The notes: generated by a model not told the origin, from the sequence alone. A stretch of DNA of 64,000 bases from Przewalskia tangutica (GCA_029844215.1 CM056734.1:18300501-18364500), one strand, 5' to 3'. Positions 32,250-45,060 are shown, counted from the first letter of the stretch. Made by a program: numbers and translations.

Positions 32250-34722
32250 TGTAAATTCCCCTCCAACTCTTGTCATTCCACCTCCCATATGTTATAGAAA
32301 ACTCTCCACTTATACATTGTATTTACACACAAACAAAGTACATAACATAAAGGTTAGAAAATCAGAAAAAAAACAAGTGAAAAGAAGAGGAAAAAAATAC
32401 CAAGAGGGCAAGAAGAACAAGAATCAAAATACTAGAGAGTAAGGATAATTTTAGTAACCACACAACAATAATCTTCACACTTACAAGGTGAGTTTTCTCA
32501 CTCAAAAATTCTTGGTAATATCCTTTATTTTAAGTTCAATACATGTTAGAATAAGAATTGAGTGTTGAAAAGAAATATTGAACTTTTGATTGTTTAGACA
32601 ACTAGTTGCGTCATGAACTTTACGAATTGTTCTCACTGAGTTATAATTATTAGAATTTGATGCAATTTGGAGGAGCGGTACACCTATCTAATATGATCAT
32701 ATAGAACCAAAAATGAGGTAAAATGGACATACGGTTTGAAAGTTATCATAGTTCAAAGTTTCTGCCTTAGATTTGGCCGAAATTCGGAAAGACATAATTA
32801 CAGATTGTTTTTATTGAGTTTTACTTATTAGAATCATATGAAAATTTACATGGTTGTAAATCTGTCTGTTACGGACAGATATAGATAAATAGTTATTAAA
32901 ACGGACTTACGAGTTGAGAGTTATTGTAGTTTGAAGTTGCTGCCTCGGATTCATCGGAATCCAGAAGGGCAGGACGTTGAAACGTAAAATTGTACTAATA
33001 TGTGGAGAATATGAAAATTGTTGCTAAATGAAAGTTCTAGATCTCTCTGTTGTGTACATTTTGAGACCTTACGGGGGTCTATACAACTTACGGATTGAGA
33101 GTTATCTCTGTTTAAAGTTTCTGCCTCGGATCTATCGAGATCCAGGAAGGGCAGCGAATAAAAGGGTAAAACTGTACCAAATGGTACAAAATATGAAAGT
33201 ATGGTTCACATGGAGACGTGTATCACTCTGTTCTCGTCGTTTTGAGATTTTATAGGGCTTGAACGGGTTTACAGATTAGGAGTTATGACTATTCTAAGAT
33301 TGGGTTCTGTTTAATAAAAATTCCGCCGAAACAAATTTCATGTGGCTGTTTTGAGGATAAATTTGTGTTAGTTACCCAAAGTAGTTTTAAATAAAATTTG
33401 GTACAGTGAAAGATCCCCGTCTTACCTTAGTTTCCGCTTGAGAAACACCTTAGTTGGAGTTATGGTTAAAAAGTTATAATTGTTACAAGTATGAATGACA
33501 GAATGTTGGGAAATAGATTATTATTTATTCGATCTTCTGAAAAATATGAAAAGTGAATACGTGTTCACATAAATATATAAATATAAACATAATGGATCGG
33601 GTTGCACGCCGCAACAAAACGTAAAGTGAATACGTGTTCACAAATACGTAAATATAATGGGTCGAGTTGCGCGCAACAAAACGTAAAGTGAATACGCGTT
33701 CACAAATACGTAAATATAATGGGTGGGTTGCGCGCAACAAAACGTAAAGTGAATACGCGTTCACAAATACGTAAACATAATGGATCGGGTTGCGCGCAAC
33801 AAAACGTAAAGTGAATACGCGTTCACAAATACATAAATATAATGGGTGGGTTGCGCGCAACAAAACGTAAAGTGAATACGCCGTTCACAAATACGTAAAC
33901 ATAATGGATCGAGTTGCGCGCGCAACAAAAGCGTAAAGTGAATACGTGTTCACAAATACGTAAATATAATGGATCGGGTTGCGCGCAACAAATATGAAAG
34001 ATGAATACATGTTCACCTATATATAAATATGAAAAGTGAATACGCGTTCACAAATATATAAATGTAATAAACATGTGGAAATGCAGGGGAATGTCTCAAC
34101 GTATAATACGAGATAAAATGAAGTGTTAGTTAAACCGAGATTTTCCTATGATGAGTTGTTGCATATTTAAAAATGCTGTAACCTGATATGTTTTTGCAAT
34201 ATGCTTATTACGTTATAATGTGATTGCGCTTGGAATATTGTGGTGTTACTTTGCATTGCAGGGTAAGGTTCTCACTCAGCCCCAGATGGTAGGGCTGACT
34301 CTTTATTTAACATGTTTCAGGAAAACGTGATAGAGGAAAGACTCCACGCCAAGGCTAGCGATCGTCCCGCAGCCTCTTGTCATGCCAAGTCCATTGTTTC
34401 GGGCTTGGTACTCGTCAGATTCAGAATGTCAGTTCCAATGTCTCGGGGAATGCCAGTGTGGAATGGTCTCCCTTCCAACTTAGAATAATATTTGTCAGTA
34501 TGTCTATGTAGAAACAATATTTGCACGAGCATGGGCTCGTGTTATATTTTCAATAAAGTCATAAACAAATTTTTTTATTGTTATTTTTATTAATAGCTCC
34601 GTATTTGAATATAAGTTTAAATTTCTAAATAAAGAAGAATTAAATGGTGCTCCCGGTGGAAAATAATTGTCCAGGTGCCATCACGCCCTAAGTAAAGACT
34701 TAGGAAAAGTCGGGGCGTGACA
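32250..34722 (+). mobile_element. solo Gypsy LTR nested in the copia element
   Basis: A 2,473-bp TG...CA segment, beginning tgtaaattcccctcc and ending agtcggggcgtgaca, flanked by the direct repeat cccgg (32245-32249 and 34723-34727). Removing it rejoins the copia protease-to-pre-integrase region in frame. The end form is shared with the LTR at 24900-28084 (opposite orientation), so they belong to related lineages. The interior has about four diverged units of 170-190 bp (about 32640-33300, each with ctgcctcggat-like and gagagttat words) and the 62-bp minisatellite at 33541-34070. No coding region. Confidence 0.85.
33541..34070. repeat. 62-bp minisatellite with palindromic units
   Basis: Seven well-matched units of 61-63 bp plus partial ones. 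Each has aaaacgtaaagtgaatacg, cgttcacaaatacgtaaa, tataatgg and gggttgcgcgcaac. The 12-mer gttgcgcgcaac is a perfect palindrome, and gtgaa(n6)ttcac forms a second dyad in each unit. The period is not a multiple of three, yet a minus frame (33525-33863) stays open with a repeating peptide; this is a by-product of the repeat. Confidence 0.9.
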
Positions 34723-37700
34723 CCCGGTCTGCAGGTATTATTCCCAAACTGTTTGGTTTAAAGCATCCTCAATTTGTGACAGTTGGTAGTGACCACCGAA
34801 TTCTAGTAAAAGGTTATGGTACATCCTACACCACCTCCTAATCCATTTCCTCTTCAAAGTACCCTATATGCCCCACATATGATTAAGAATCTAATCTCTA
34901 TCCGCAAATTTACTCGTAATAACTCTGTCTCTGTTGACTTTGACCCTTATGGTTTTGCTGTGAAGGATCTTCATACGAGGACACTCTTACGAGATGCAAT
35001 AGCACGGGGGATCTCTATCCATTCACTCCCACCTCTGTCAGATCTAGCTCTCCCGTCTCTCTAGCGACCATTTCTTCTTCAACATGGCATAGTAGGCTTG
35101 GTCATCCAGGAGCTCCAGTTTTTAGTTTTCTTAGAGACAATAATTTCATTACTTGTAATGGGAAGCTTGCCCAAAACTGCGTTTTTTGTTCTTTAGGCAA
35201 ACATACTCGTCTTCCATTTAAATCATCTACTAGTGTTACTTTTGCACCTTTTGATATTATACATGCCGATTTATGGACATCACCTGTTACTAGTTCTCTC
35301 GGTCATAAATACTATCTTATCTTACTAGATGATTTTTCTCATTTTGTTTGGTTGTATCCTCTCAAATTTAAATCGGAAGTGTTTGTCAAATTTCTTGAGT
35401 TTCGTAAATTCATTCAAACACAATTTGAAAAAGGCATAAAATCTTTGCAGTGCGATAATGGTCGTGAATTCAATAACTCTATATTTCACCGATTTTGTAC
35501 CAATAATGGCATGGTCTTTCGCTTCTCCTGCCCCCACACCTCCTCACAAAATGGTAAAGCTGAAAGAATCATCCGCACCATTAACAATATGATTCACACT
35601 TTTTTGATTCATGCCTCCCTACTTCCATCTTTCTGGATCTATGCTGCTAAAATGTCAGAATATGTTCTAAATATTCTGCCAACTATCATCCTTCACAATA
35701 TGACCCCTACCGAAATTCTCTATCATAGAGTCCCCTCTTATGATCATTTTCGAATATTCGGTTGTCTATGCTATCCTAATCTTGCCTCTACCATCCCTCA
35801 CAAACTAGCCCCCCGATTTACTCCTTGTTCTACCTAGGCTTCCCGTCGAAGCATAGGGGCTATCTATGTTATGACTTGTCCACTCGTCAGATTCACATCT
35901 CTCGTCACGTCACATTCGACGAGACCACATTCCCATTTTCAAATCTTAAAAAATTCCAAAAACCGGATTACTCTTTTCCTGACGAGTCTGCCATCTCTCC
36001 CATCATCCTAAGTCAATTAGAGCATAGCAGTTCTTCTTCAGCGTCAGCGCTGCGGCCCCAAGGGTCAGCGTCGCGGCGTCAAAACTCCTGCGAACAGGTC
36101 CCAGATTCACCGTCGACAGCGCCGCGACTTAGTGCTAAGGCGCCACGGCGCCAAAACATCAGAGAGGTCTGTCATTCCTCCAGCGCCGCGACACTTGTTC
36201 ACGGCGCCAAGGCGCCGCCGACGGTTCTCTCCAGCGCCGCTGTGCCTACTCCGGCGTCTGTTCCTCCTTCTCCGTATCCAACAAATCCCTCCGCCTTGGA
36301 ACCTCCCACTATCCCCACTCACCAAATGAAATCTTCAAACCCAAAGTCCAATTTAACTTGTCTGGCCAAACCATTTCACCAATTCCCAAGAACCCTATAT
36401 TGGTCAAACAAGACCCTAATTGGAATGCGACTATGACTGAGGAATTCAATGCTTTAACTAAACAACACATATGAGATCTAGTAACTAGATCTGAGGGGGT
36501 GAATATAATTCGTTGTCTGTGGCTATTTCGTCACAAATTTAGAGACAGTGGAGATCTTGAGAGGTATAAGGCAAGACTTGTGGCTAATGACACAAATCAA
36601 CAGGAGGGCATTGATTGTGGTGAGATCTTCAGCCGGTTGTCAAATCGGCTACCATCCGCACAGTTTTGAGCATTGCCATAGGCAAACACTGGCCGATCCA
36701 TCAACTTGATGTGAAGAATGCATTCTTACACGGGGATCTGAGAGAGACAGTCGACATGCATCAGCCGCCAGGGCCACCCATCCAGCAGTTCCTCACTATA
36801 TGTGCCGTCTCCGTAAGTCACTATATGGCCTGAAACAGGCCCCCGTGCGTGGTTGATCGCTTTGCCAGGTATATCTTGCAGATTGGGTTTGTATGCAGCA
36901 AGAGTGATACATCACTATTCATTTTCATCGAGGTAGTAGCACTGCTTACTTATTACTTTACGTGGATGATATTGTTCTTACTGCCTCCTCCGACGGATTG
37001 AAAAATGAGATTATTGCCTTGCTTAAGTCCGAATTTGCAATGACTGATTTGGGGAAACTGAGTTACTTTTTGGAGATATCAGTGACCAGGTCTGCCAATC
37101 ATATGTTCTTGTGTCAGCGTAAGTATGCAGAGGAGATTGTGTACAGGGCTAAGATGGCGAACTACAAAGAGGTGCCTACTCTAGTTGATTCTAAATCTAA
37201 GCTCAGTGCCATGGATTGTGCTCCAGTCTCTGATCCTACTCAGATAGAGCCTTGCGAGTGCACTTCAAGATCTCACCTTCACCGCACTGCATAGCTTATG
37301 CTGTTCAGCAAGTGTGCTTATTCATGCATGCCCCCAGGGAGTCTCATTTCACTGCTCTTAAGTGTATCATTCGATACATTAATGACACTCTTGATTATGG
37401 TTTGCACCTATACCCCTCTGCACCAAGTAAGTTGCTTTCATAAACGAATGCAGATTGGGCAGGGTGTCCGGACACGCGACGCTCCACCTCCGGCTTTTGT
37501 GTTTTTAGGGGATAATCTGATTTCTTGGTCTGCCAAACGACATGCTACCCTATCTCGATCCAGTGACGAGGCTGAGTACAGATGCGTTACAAATGTGATA
37601 GCTGAGATTTGTTGACTCAGAAATTTACTGTTAGAACTTCAGTGTCCTTTGCGTCAGACATCTATTGTGTATTGTGATAACATCTCTGCCAACTATCTTT

Positions 37701-37913
37701 CTCATAATCCGATTCAACATCAGCGAACCAAACATATTGAGATAGACCTACACTTCGTTCGTGAGAAAGTTGCGCTAGGCCATGTCAGAGTGTTACATGT
37801 TCCATCATCCTATCAGTATGCAGACATATTTACCAAAGAACTTCCCAGACAGTTATTTCTTGACTTCAGATCCAGTCTCAGCGTCCGACCTCCTCCCGCT
37901 CCGACTGAGGGGG

Positions 37914-38110
37914 TGTGTAAACATATATATTATAGAAACAATTGTATCCCTACCCATAATTAGAATATTTTCATATATTGTGTAAATATAATTATGGTAA
38001 AACTAGAATTCCTCTTTTGTATAGGCTTAGAATTCCTATTGTATACGTTTTTAAGAAAGAGTTTAAGTAATATACACCGTTAGTGTAAATAAATTCTTAG
38101 ATTATTAGGT
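37914..38110 (+). mobile_element. candidate copia 3' LTR (right end not located)
   Basis: Starts tgtgtaaacatatatatt immediately after a purine-rich ctgaggggg, as expected for a copia LTR. The right boundary is arbitrary because no 5' LTR is available for comparison and no target duplication is evident. Confidence 0.4.
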
Positions 38111-38690
38111 CATTTTCATTAGTTGTAGTAGATAACATGACTTATTTTTAAGATTTAAATTTCACATTTTAAGGAGGCTTACATGTGAATATCATTATTA
38201 TTTACATTAACAACATATAAAACTTAAAATTCATTAATTAAGAAGTGACTAAAAAGATAGTGAAACACCTTCAATTTAGCTAATACTTACTATATTAAGA
38301 TGGCGACTAATAAGAAGCATTGCATTTTTGTCCCCTTTCATTTTCCTCATTAATTTGTACATATTGTTCTCTTTCAAGCAATTATGGTAACTAATAGGAG
38401 CAATTACTTGTATACAACTTCATACTAACACGTTGATCCCCTATTTCTTCTCTTTCTGTGGTGGTGATAGTTTTAGCACAACATTTATGTACAAACACAC
38501 ATTTAATGTAAAAGGAGGAGTTATTGATTCTGTAGTATTTGGATTTCTTTTTGAATTAAATGATTTTTTACTATACTATTTGTGAAAAGGAGAATACTCG
38601 GGCCAATTAAAGAAGCAAATCAATGGTGAATACAGACTCCCATATTATTACTTCAAAGAATGGAGTTCCAATTACACATTGATTTAATAT
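38111..38690. other. AT-rich stretch, nothing recognised
   Basis: No gene or transposon ends seen. From about 38690 onward the sequence resembles 53960-54200, the corresponding flank in the second duplication unit. Confidence 0.5.
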
Positions 38691-39005
38691 TCAAGTCTTT
38701 ATAGAAAAATTTAATACTCAAATCTTTATACAAGGATTTTCTTCCACATATGCAATGATCCCAACTTTGATCTTGCTAAGCCCATGCCAAAATTCACACA
38801 TAACCACTGTCATAAAATTTTAAATTTCACAAGTGAAACTTCAAGATATTCGCTTACAAAAATTTCTACAAGTACGCGTGTTTCAAATATACAGTATTTT
38901 CAAGTTTTAATTTAACAGATCTTTCTTAATTTGGTAAACCTACAGAAGCAAAAAATACTCAAGCTCAAATGTTCACTTTGGTGCTGGATTCATTGTTTTC
39001 TTCAT

Positions 39006-40834
39006 CTACACTACTCTATCATCGGTAATCAAACAAGGGCAAAGCCCACTATGCGTAGAGCCCTCAGGCAGCAACTGAGCTTGTTTCTCTCCTGGCTTCA
39101 ACGGTACTTGCCTCTTACTTCTTCTTTCTTCCTTCTTGAATGTCACTATGGGCTTTGTCACATTTCTGTCGTCGACCACATAGGACTTCTCCTCCCTTTT
39201 GCTTTCACCACATGTCCTTTCCGAGACTGAAGTATCTGTGGCTTTTCTCTGAGCTTCTATTCCAGCATCTGTCATGACTCTAAGAAGTTCTAAGGGCAGA
39301 GCAGCAGGATCCAACTCCCAGCAACCAGTGGGAGCTTCTTGGCCTGTGAGCAAGTATGAAGGAACTTGATGAGAGAAGCGAAACATCTCTTCCCTTGGAA
39401 CATGGCGAATATATTTAGAGTCCAAAAGCTGACGGAATACTGACGTGAAGCCAGCTACTTTGACTAATGGAGCAACTGTGACACCTTCCTTCTCAGAGTA
39501 GTCTCCAAGCACTTCCACCGTATCATAGTTTTGTATCACATCATTCGGAGTTAGCTCATTCCATTTGGGAGACCAATGCCTGTACAGAGCCCAAAAATCC
39601 CCTTTTCTGGGGAAAATTTGGATAGCACCTCTAGCCCCTTTCACACCACTTGACCTTGTGGGAGAAAGAATTCAGCGTCTTATTGATTTTATGCTTGTCA
39701 ATACTGAAATTTCCGCTGGTTTTGAGGAATCCAGAACCAACCCAATTCATTAGGCCAAATTCAGAGTTGTTTTTGGAGTTCAACCAGCTGAATTCCATTT
39801 TAAATGGCTTTTTAGATAGCACATTGTGGATCAGAATAATAGCGGGGCATGCCATCATCATCGTCATAAGCAGCCCAGACTTCATTACCCTCAAATGACT
39901 TTTCCATTCTGTCCTTGTCAAAATTATGAAAGTCAGAATCAGGAACAGTCATTGACTTAACTCCTGCTTCTAAATGAACAGGAGACTTTTTCTGCTCGCT
40001 TAATCTTTTGGATTCCACCACTGCATCATCAGCAGTTTTATCCCTTCTTGGATCATTTGTAACTTCAGGGGCAGTTTGCTTCTTCTTTTCCACATCCTTT
40101 TTCTCCTTACATGAAGCCCGAGAAGCATCAGCTGAGCTCCATTCTTTAAGCTTCTTGCTAATCTCCATCTTAGCCTTTTTCGCCAGCATATTGCGAATTT
40201 CTGAATTAGACAACTCCCTTGAACTCCCTTTTCTTTGAGACTTTGACGTTAACTCAGCTGTGCGTCTCCTTTTCTTCAGAAGAGCCTCTTGATTCAGTGC
40301 ACTCATAGCTGCTTCTGCATGAGCTCTCTTTAAATTCCCACCAGCTGGCTGACCGGGGTGTGCAGCTTGCCTAGCTGATGCTGGGTTCATGGGGACGTGC
40401 TGGTTGCCTTGCATGGACATATTCCTTATGGCATCCCTCTTAGCTCGCTCATTGTCATACACCATTTTTTTGGTTCTATCAGACAACAATCTCCACGCTT
40501 CAGATATCATCCTAAACGCCCCATCTGCCCCAACAGATTGATTTTTATCAGGGTGAAGATCTAGAGCAAGCTTTCTGTAATGTTTCTTTATTGTTTCATC
40601 ATCAGCTGAGGAATCTACAGAAAGGACACCGTAAAAATCCACTTTACCGTGAATCTTCTTCTCATAAGCAACATAAACGTTGACCACCTCCAGTAACTGA
40701 GAAAGACCATCAAGGCCTGGAAACATATTTTGAGCCTTCAAAGCAAATCTTTGAGCTCCAGCAATGTCCCTCTCAGTTAATTTCCGCTCAGCAATTTCTT
40801 TGGCCTTAACAGCTTCATCTTTATTACATTCCAT
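39006..40834 (-). pseudogene. DnaJ (J-domain) plus DUF3444 protein, copy 1, two frameshifts
   Basis: Type III J-domain protein; the J domain stimulates Hsp70 ATPase, and DUF3444 is a plant domain of unknown role. From ATG 40834: conserved N-terminal module MECNKDEAVKAKEIAERKL, J domain about residues 66-130 with DFYGVL and an intact HPD at 94-96, a Lys-rich nuclear-type middle (KKRRRTAEL, KKEKK-like), then DUF3444 (WLNSKNNSEFG, NWVGSGF, IQIFPRKGDFWALY, YDTVEVL, FRFSHQVPS, GCWELDPAA). Two single-base frameshifts cut it: a loss near 39850 after MPRYY and an extra base near 39640 after SHKVKW. Otherwise the frames are long and clean, so a young pseudogene or sequencing errors are both possible. 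The usual family length is about 600-750 residues; this locus spans about 610 codons. A telo-box-like aaaccctag lies about 140 bases upstream of the start. Confidence 0.8.
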
Positions 40835-41145
40835 TTGCCTACAACTTTGGCAGGCTGCAAATAAGTGAACTTTATTGTCTCCTTCAGATTCAACCAGCAA
40901 ATGGAGCAACACTCGACAACTTGGTTATTGCGTGAAGTTAATTATGGAGAAGAAATGTCTTCAACTCTTCAAACCCTAGCACACAAACATTATACAAAAA
41001 TGCAAGTCAGAAAACCCGAAATTAAACTTGAAAGCGGGAAATAATACCATAAAAGAAATAAGGATACTAGTAATGCAAAGTAATAACGACTTAAAAAAAA
41101 AAAAAGGCAAGCCGGATTAAGTGTGAAACTAAGTTTGATTACATT

Positions 41146-41482
41146 TTTATTGATATCATGAATTAATGCACTATCTGGTTTCCACGAACACCAGAAAAGC
41201 ACAAAGGTATTGATATATGCGAGGAAAACTTACAATAATGTCTATCAAACCGTCTATCGACTTAACTGTATTAGACCGTTTTAATTCTATAACCATGATA
41301 CCATTTTATATTGAAATAATTGTGTATCACCTTCTAAATCTAACCATGTTTATTGAGAGTCTCCATTTTCTTATTTCCACAAAAATCAAAATATATTTCA
41401 TCAATTTGCCAAATATAAAGGACTCCGCACAAACGGAAGTAAGAACCCACAAAAATGGGACATGCTTTCTTAGCTTGTCTAT
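41146..41482. repeat. duplicated module X, partial copy
   Basis: Matches 42302-42620 and 61245-61570: atgaattaatgcactatctg, gaggaaaacttacaataatg, cgtatcaccttctaaatct-like words, ctccattttcttatttccac and ttcttagcttgtctat. Interrupted at 41483 by a SolRTE fragment. Non-coding. Confidence 0.8.
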
Positions 41483-41912
41483 ACAACAACAATCCCACAA
41501 CGTGGGGTCTGTGGAGGGTGGAGAGTAGAGTGTACGCATACCTTACCTCTACTTTGGTAGGTAGAGCGGTTGTTTCCGAAAGACCATCGGCTCAAGACAA
41601 AGCATAAGCACAAGCAAAGCAAGAGAAACGGTCAGACTCGGAAAAAAAATTTAACGCAGTATAAAAATGCTGAACAAAAGTGAATAAGCCATGATAGCGC
41701 ATTCTGAAAAAGGAAGCAGTAACTAACGCAAGTAAATAAGATAAACAAGTATACTAAAGAACACATAGCAACAGAAATCAAACGACGTGAGACTATAAAT
41801 CAATACTGCGCCTACTAGTATGATAGGCTATGCAGGCCTACAATAATACCACTACAACTACCAGTTTGTAAGCGTGAGTAAGACTACGTTCAACTACCTA
41901 CTACCCTAATCC
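41483..41912 (-). mobile_element. SolRTE-type LINE 3' fragment
   Basis: Reverse orientation: (aca)n start, aatcccacaacgtggggtc, cataccttacctctac, aaagaccatcggctcaagac, and at the far end caactacctactaccctaatcc, the reverse complement of the RTE 3' coding/UTR junction seen at 6814 and 59890. It separates module X from a remnant of the hAT MITE described at 60524. Confidence 0.75.
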
Positions 41913-44900
41913 GTATCCCACCCGTGTCGAGACGGGAACAACACCAAGAACGAAGAGTCCACACAACTTAGCTGCTCACACGGGATTTTTGGCATTTATA
42001 AAGCAACATACTTCTCCTAAAATAACATTTCTAAGAATGACGGCGTCCGAGCCAATATTCACCAGGTACCTCCTAAATTAACATTTATACTCTACGATTT
42101 AGTTATCTATAGGCATACGTTGAACATAATAAATATTACAAATAATTCAGTTGACAAACCACCTAAAGTAGTGTGTTTATTGGGATCTCATTTTTCCAAA
42201 TCTATTCATAAAAGAGACGCATCTATCGGACTACGTACTCCTTGATATTCTTCAACTGTCCAGGAAAAACACTTTTTAGATCAACTTCACAAACCCGCCT
42301 ATATCATGAATTAATGCACTATCTGGTTTCCACAAACGCCAGAAAAGCAAAAAGGTATTGATATAGGCGAGGAAAACTTACAATAATGTCTATCAAACCG
42401 TTCGATCTGCATTAGACCTTTTTAAATCCATAACCATGATACGTTTTATATTGAGATAATTGCGTATCACCTTCTAAATCTAACCATGTTTACTGAGAAT
42501 CTCCATTTTCTTATTTCCACAGAAATCAAATATATTTCACCAATTTGCCAAATGTAAAGGAACCAGGACAAACGGAAGTAAAAACCCACAGAAATGGGAC
42601 GTGATTTCTTAGCTTGTCTATGAATTTCATAAGTTTCTTATTCAGAAACTTCTCAACAATCTTTCCGCGAATTGCAGTCCGCCCCAGCCCCTCCTTAGTG
42701 ACTTTGGTCAGGAAAGGGGTTTGATAGAAAAGGAAATTCAGATCAAGGAATGTTTAAGAAGCCAAAAACAAAACCAAACTGATGGAGAAGTTGAAAAATA
42801 ACATTCTCGATACAATTGGACATAGTAACACAAGATCAGGACACTCCTGGCCACAAAATAAATGCATCTTCCGTTTTGACTTTTTCTCCCATCATTTGTT
42901 GAAATCTATAGGAAAGGGGTCAAACAATCATAGGAAACCGACAAACTGAATTACCGATCTTTTGAAAACCTAAATTCCAATGGAGCGAAAAGCAATTTTC
43001 AGCATCATTCAAGTTTCTCTCAGCACATAAATAGTAACTGAATATGCTATGAAACCACATATGCATCTCTTCATGCTCATTTCACGCTCGAAGTGCCATT
43101 TGTACAAATAAAGTTGATTTATACAGATTTCTCCTGAGATCCATTTTAAAGAACAAAAAATAGCATCAAGCCAATCTATTTATGAGACTGAAAATCTACT
43201 TCCTTTTACAGAGGTTACAGAATTCCAGATGACACTTCAAAAATGGCACTTTTTTCTTCTTTGTAAAAACAATCACCACAAAATCTAGAACTGAATCTCA
43301 CAATCAAACCTTCAAAAAAAAAACAGAAGTGTGCATCACTCTCAAAAATGTATTGATTAAAGGTAGATTCAATATATAGATTCTAAAGCCTTGAATCAAC
43401 ATAGCAGGACATGAATTCAGCAATATGACTAAATCCCTCTAATTCCAAAGTAATCTATAACCAACACAGATTAAAAAGGAAGGGTTATATATAAATATAT
43501 GAACACAGATATACATATACACACAAAAACAAACAGACACATACATATATACAACATGTATATATATAAACCTAAGAAGAAATCATCTTCCTCACCAAAA
43601 AGAATGCAGAAAACAGTTACAGCAATCCGAATGCAGCCATGCATGAAAACAACACAGAAGCATTTGATTAAATGAAGTATACCTATAAATGGAAACAATG
43701 GTGAACCACATAGAGTGAGTCGCTGTTGAATTTCCACCCAAAAAAAAAACGTTTTTCCGCTTCTACCTATACAGAGTGTTGATGATTCAGAATTTTGATA
43801 AACCCTAGAGGAATCTGCTATTTCGGCTGGTAAAATCTATTTTTTCGAATAAAGAGAGAAAAATAGGAAAAAGGCTTTGCTTTCCTGAATTTAAAGTAAT
43901 AATTTCAGGTTTGGCCTGGTCCTATTTATTTTGTTCTTTTATAGTTGGGGGGAGGGGGGTTAGTAGAGGTAAAACCCTTACAAAAAATTATCCAACATTT
44001 TGTAATTTGGAGAATAATTTTTTTTTAAATTTTGGGCTATAAACATTGATTGTAATTTTCCTTGCTAAATTTTTTCCCTTATATTCTTCTGTCTTTTAAA
44101 TCAAATCCTGATAGAAGTTTTGAATTAGGACTGATTAAATTATTTTTTAATCGAGTAAAATAATTTTCATTCATAATCATGGCCAAAAAACGGCCATATA
44201 CATGTACTGATTATAATTATACTTCCTTGAATAGATATCATGAAATCATGTAAGATATCATCTTAATATCTGAAATCTAATTCAGATTTAGTAAACTAGG
44301 TAACTTTCTTAATAAAAGAAAGCAAGTAAATATGAAAAAACATTATTGTTCAAGATATTTCTTTTTGTTTTTTTGGTGAAGGTGCAAAACTGCAAATACT
44401 AATATTCAGATCACCATCAGCTAACTTCCTTTTCTTTTTGGAATATCAAATTGAAAATACTATTTATTCAGTTTTTCTTTTTCCTCCTTTTCAAGAATGA
44501 AGTCCTTAGTTTTCATTTCCCTAAACTTTTTCAACTGTCATTGTGATGATGAAGTTAGCCCTGAGTTGATGCTTAAGAATCTGGTGTAAAGTTTTAATGA
44601 CTGATATATGATTTAGCTATGTTTTGCTTCTGCTGAACAGATAGTTGTATTGATTAATGCTATTGCACCAGATATTTAAGGTCTTAGACTGCAATTCTGC
44701 AGGAAACATGAACACTGATTTCTGTTTTCTGATTAACCTAAGCTGGATGGAACATTGTATCAGAGTGAAACTGAAAACCAGTGTTTTTTTACACTCAGTA
44801 CTGTCCAAAAAACAGAACTTGGATCCAAAAATATCATTTGTTGTCTTTATCTGATCCTTTACAGTCTATGTGATCACTAAACCGACAAAATATTGTCTTT

Positions 44901-45060
44901 TGCAAAACCTCCTACACTGCTGAAAGTTAAAGCTTTTATCTCTTTACATTCACTGAAAGTTAAACCTATTATCTTATTCGTAGTTTTCTATTACTACTTG
45001 CTATCTCTTCTGCTCCAGTTTCCATACTATCTTGCTGTTGTTAATGCGTATGCTGGGTTT
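41913..45060. repeat. recent direct duplication, copy 1 (pairs with 60852-64000)
   Basis: Colinear with 60852-64000 at an offset of about 18.9 kb, and nearly identical over long stretches (for example 43740-44000 against 62660-62920, and 44500-44900 against 63420-63820). It begins in the right end of a hAT MITE (gacgggaacaacaccaagaa to acaacttag at 41971), then the tail of module S1, then module X. Differences include an extra block of about 50 bp at about 42668-42718 and extra sequence at about 43340-43480 here. No confident gene; the minus side near 43680-43820 has a leader-like look with a telo-box (ctagggttt). Confidence 0.85.

Larger units (their letters stand above)
31132..37918 (+). 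mobile_element. Ty1/copia retrotransposon internal region, degenerate
   Basis: Gag-like frame from ATG 31132 (IKNSILILLDQENN; later a LWNHLEEIF and YLEEQF helical region), the protease motif WYMDSGASSHL near 32212, a pre-integrase region at 34800-35060, an integrase core at about 35090-35840 (GHPG, CxFC, CDNGREF, SQNGKAERIIRT), reverse transcriptase with YVDDIVL near 36960, and RNase H ending near 37918 (YCDNISANYL, KHIEIDLHFVREK, DIFTKELPR). Gag-PR-IN-RT-RH order marks Ty1/copia. Stops and frameshifts occur at many points, for example near 31392, 31709, 35064 and 37294, so it cannot encode a polyprotein. The polypurine stretch ctgaggggg precedes tgtgtaaaca at 37914, the probable 3' LTR start. 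The 5' LTR was not found. It is split by a solo LTR at 32250-34722. Confidence 0.9.

Noticed and set aside
33525..33863. 112-codon minus frame with a repeating peptide
   Set aside because: It is translation of the 62-bp LTR minisatellite and has no family resemblance.
33541..34070. CRISPR array
   Set aside because: The repeats are regular, but the units are directly contiguous without unique spacers, and the genome is a plant's.
31132..37963. Active retrotransposon or host gene fragments
   Set aside because: Multiple stops and frameshifts, a missing 5' LTR and a nested solo LTR make it a dead copia element.
43471..43737. Minus frame shared with 62354-62662 as a duplicated small protein
   Set aside because: Half of it is a translated TA/CA-rich microsatellite (Tyr-Ile-Cys-Met runs) and the two copies differ by frameshifts. 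More likely a leader or intergenic DNA copied by duplication.
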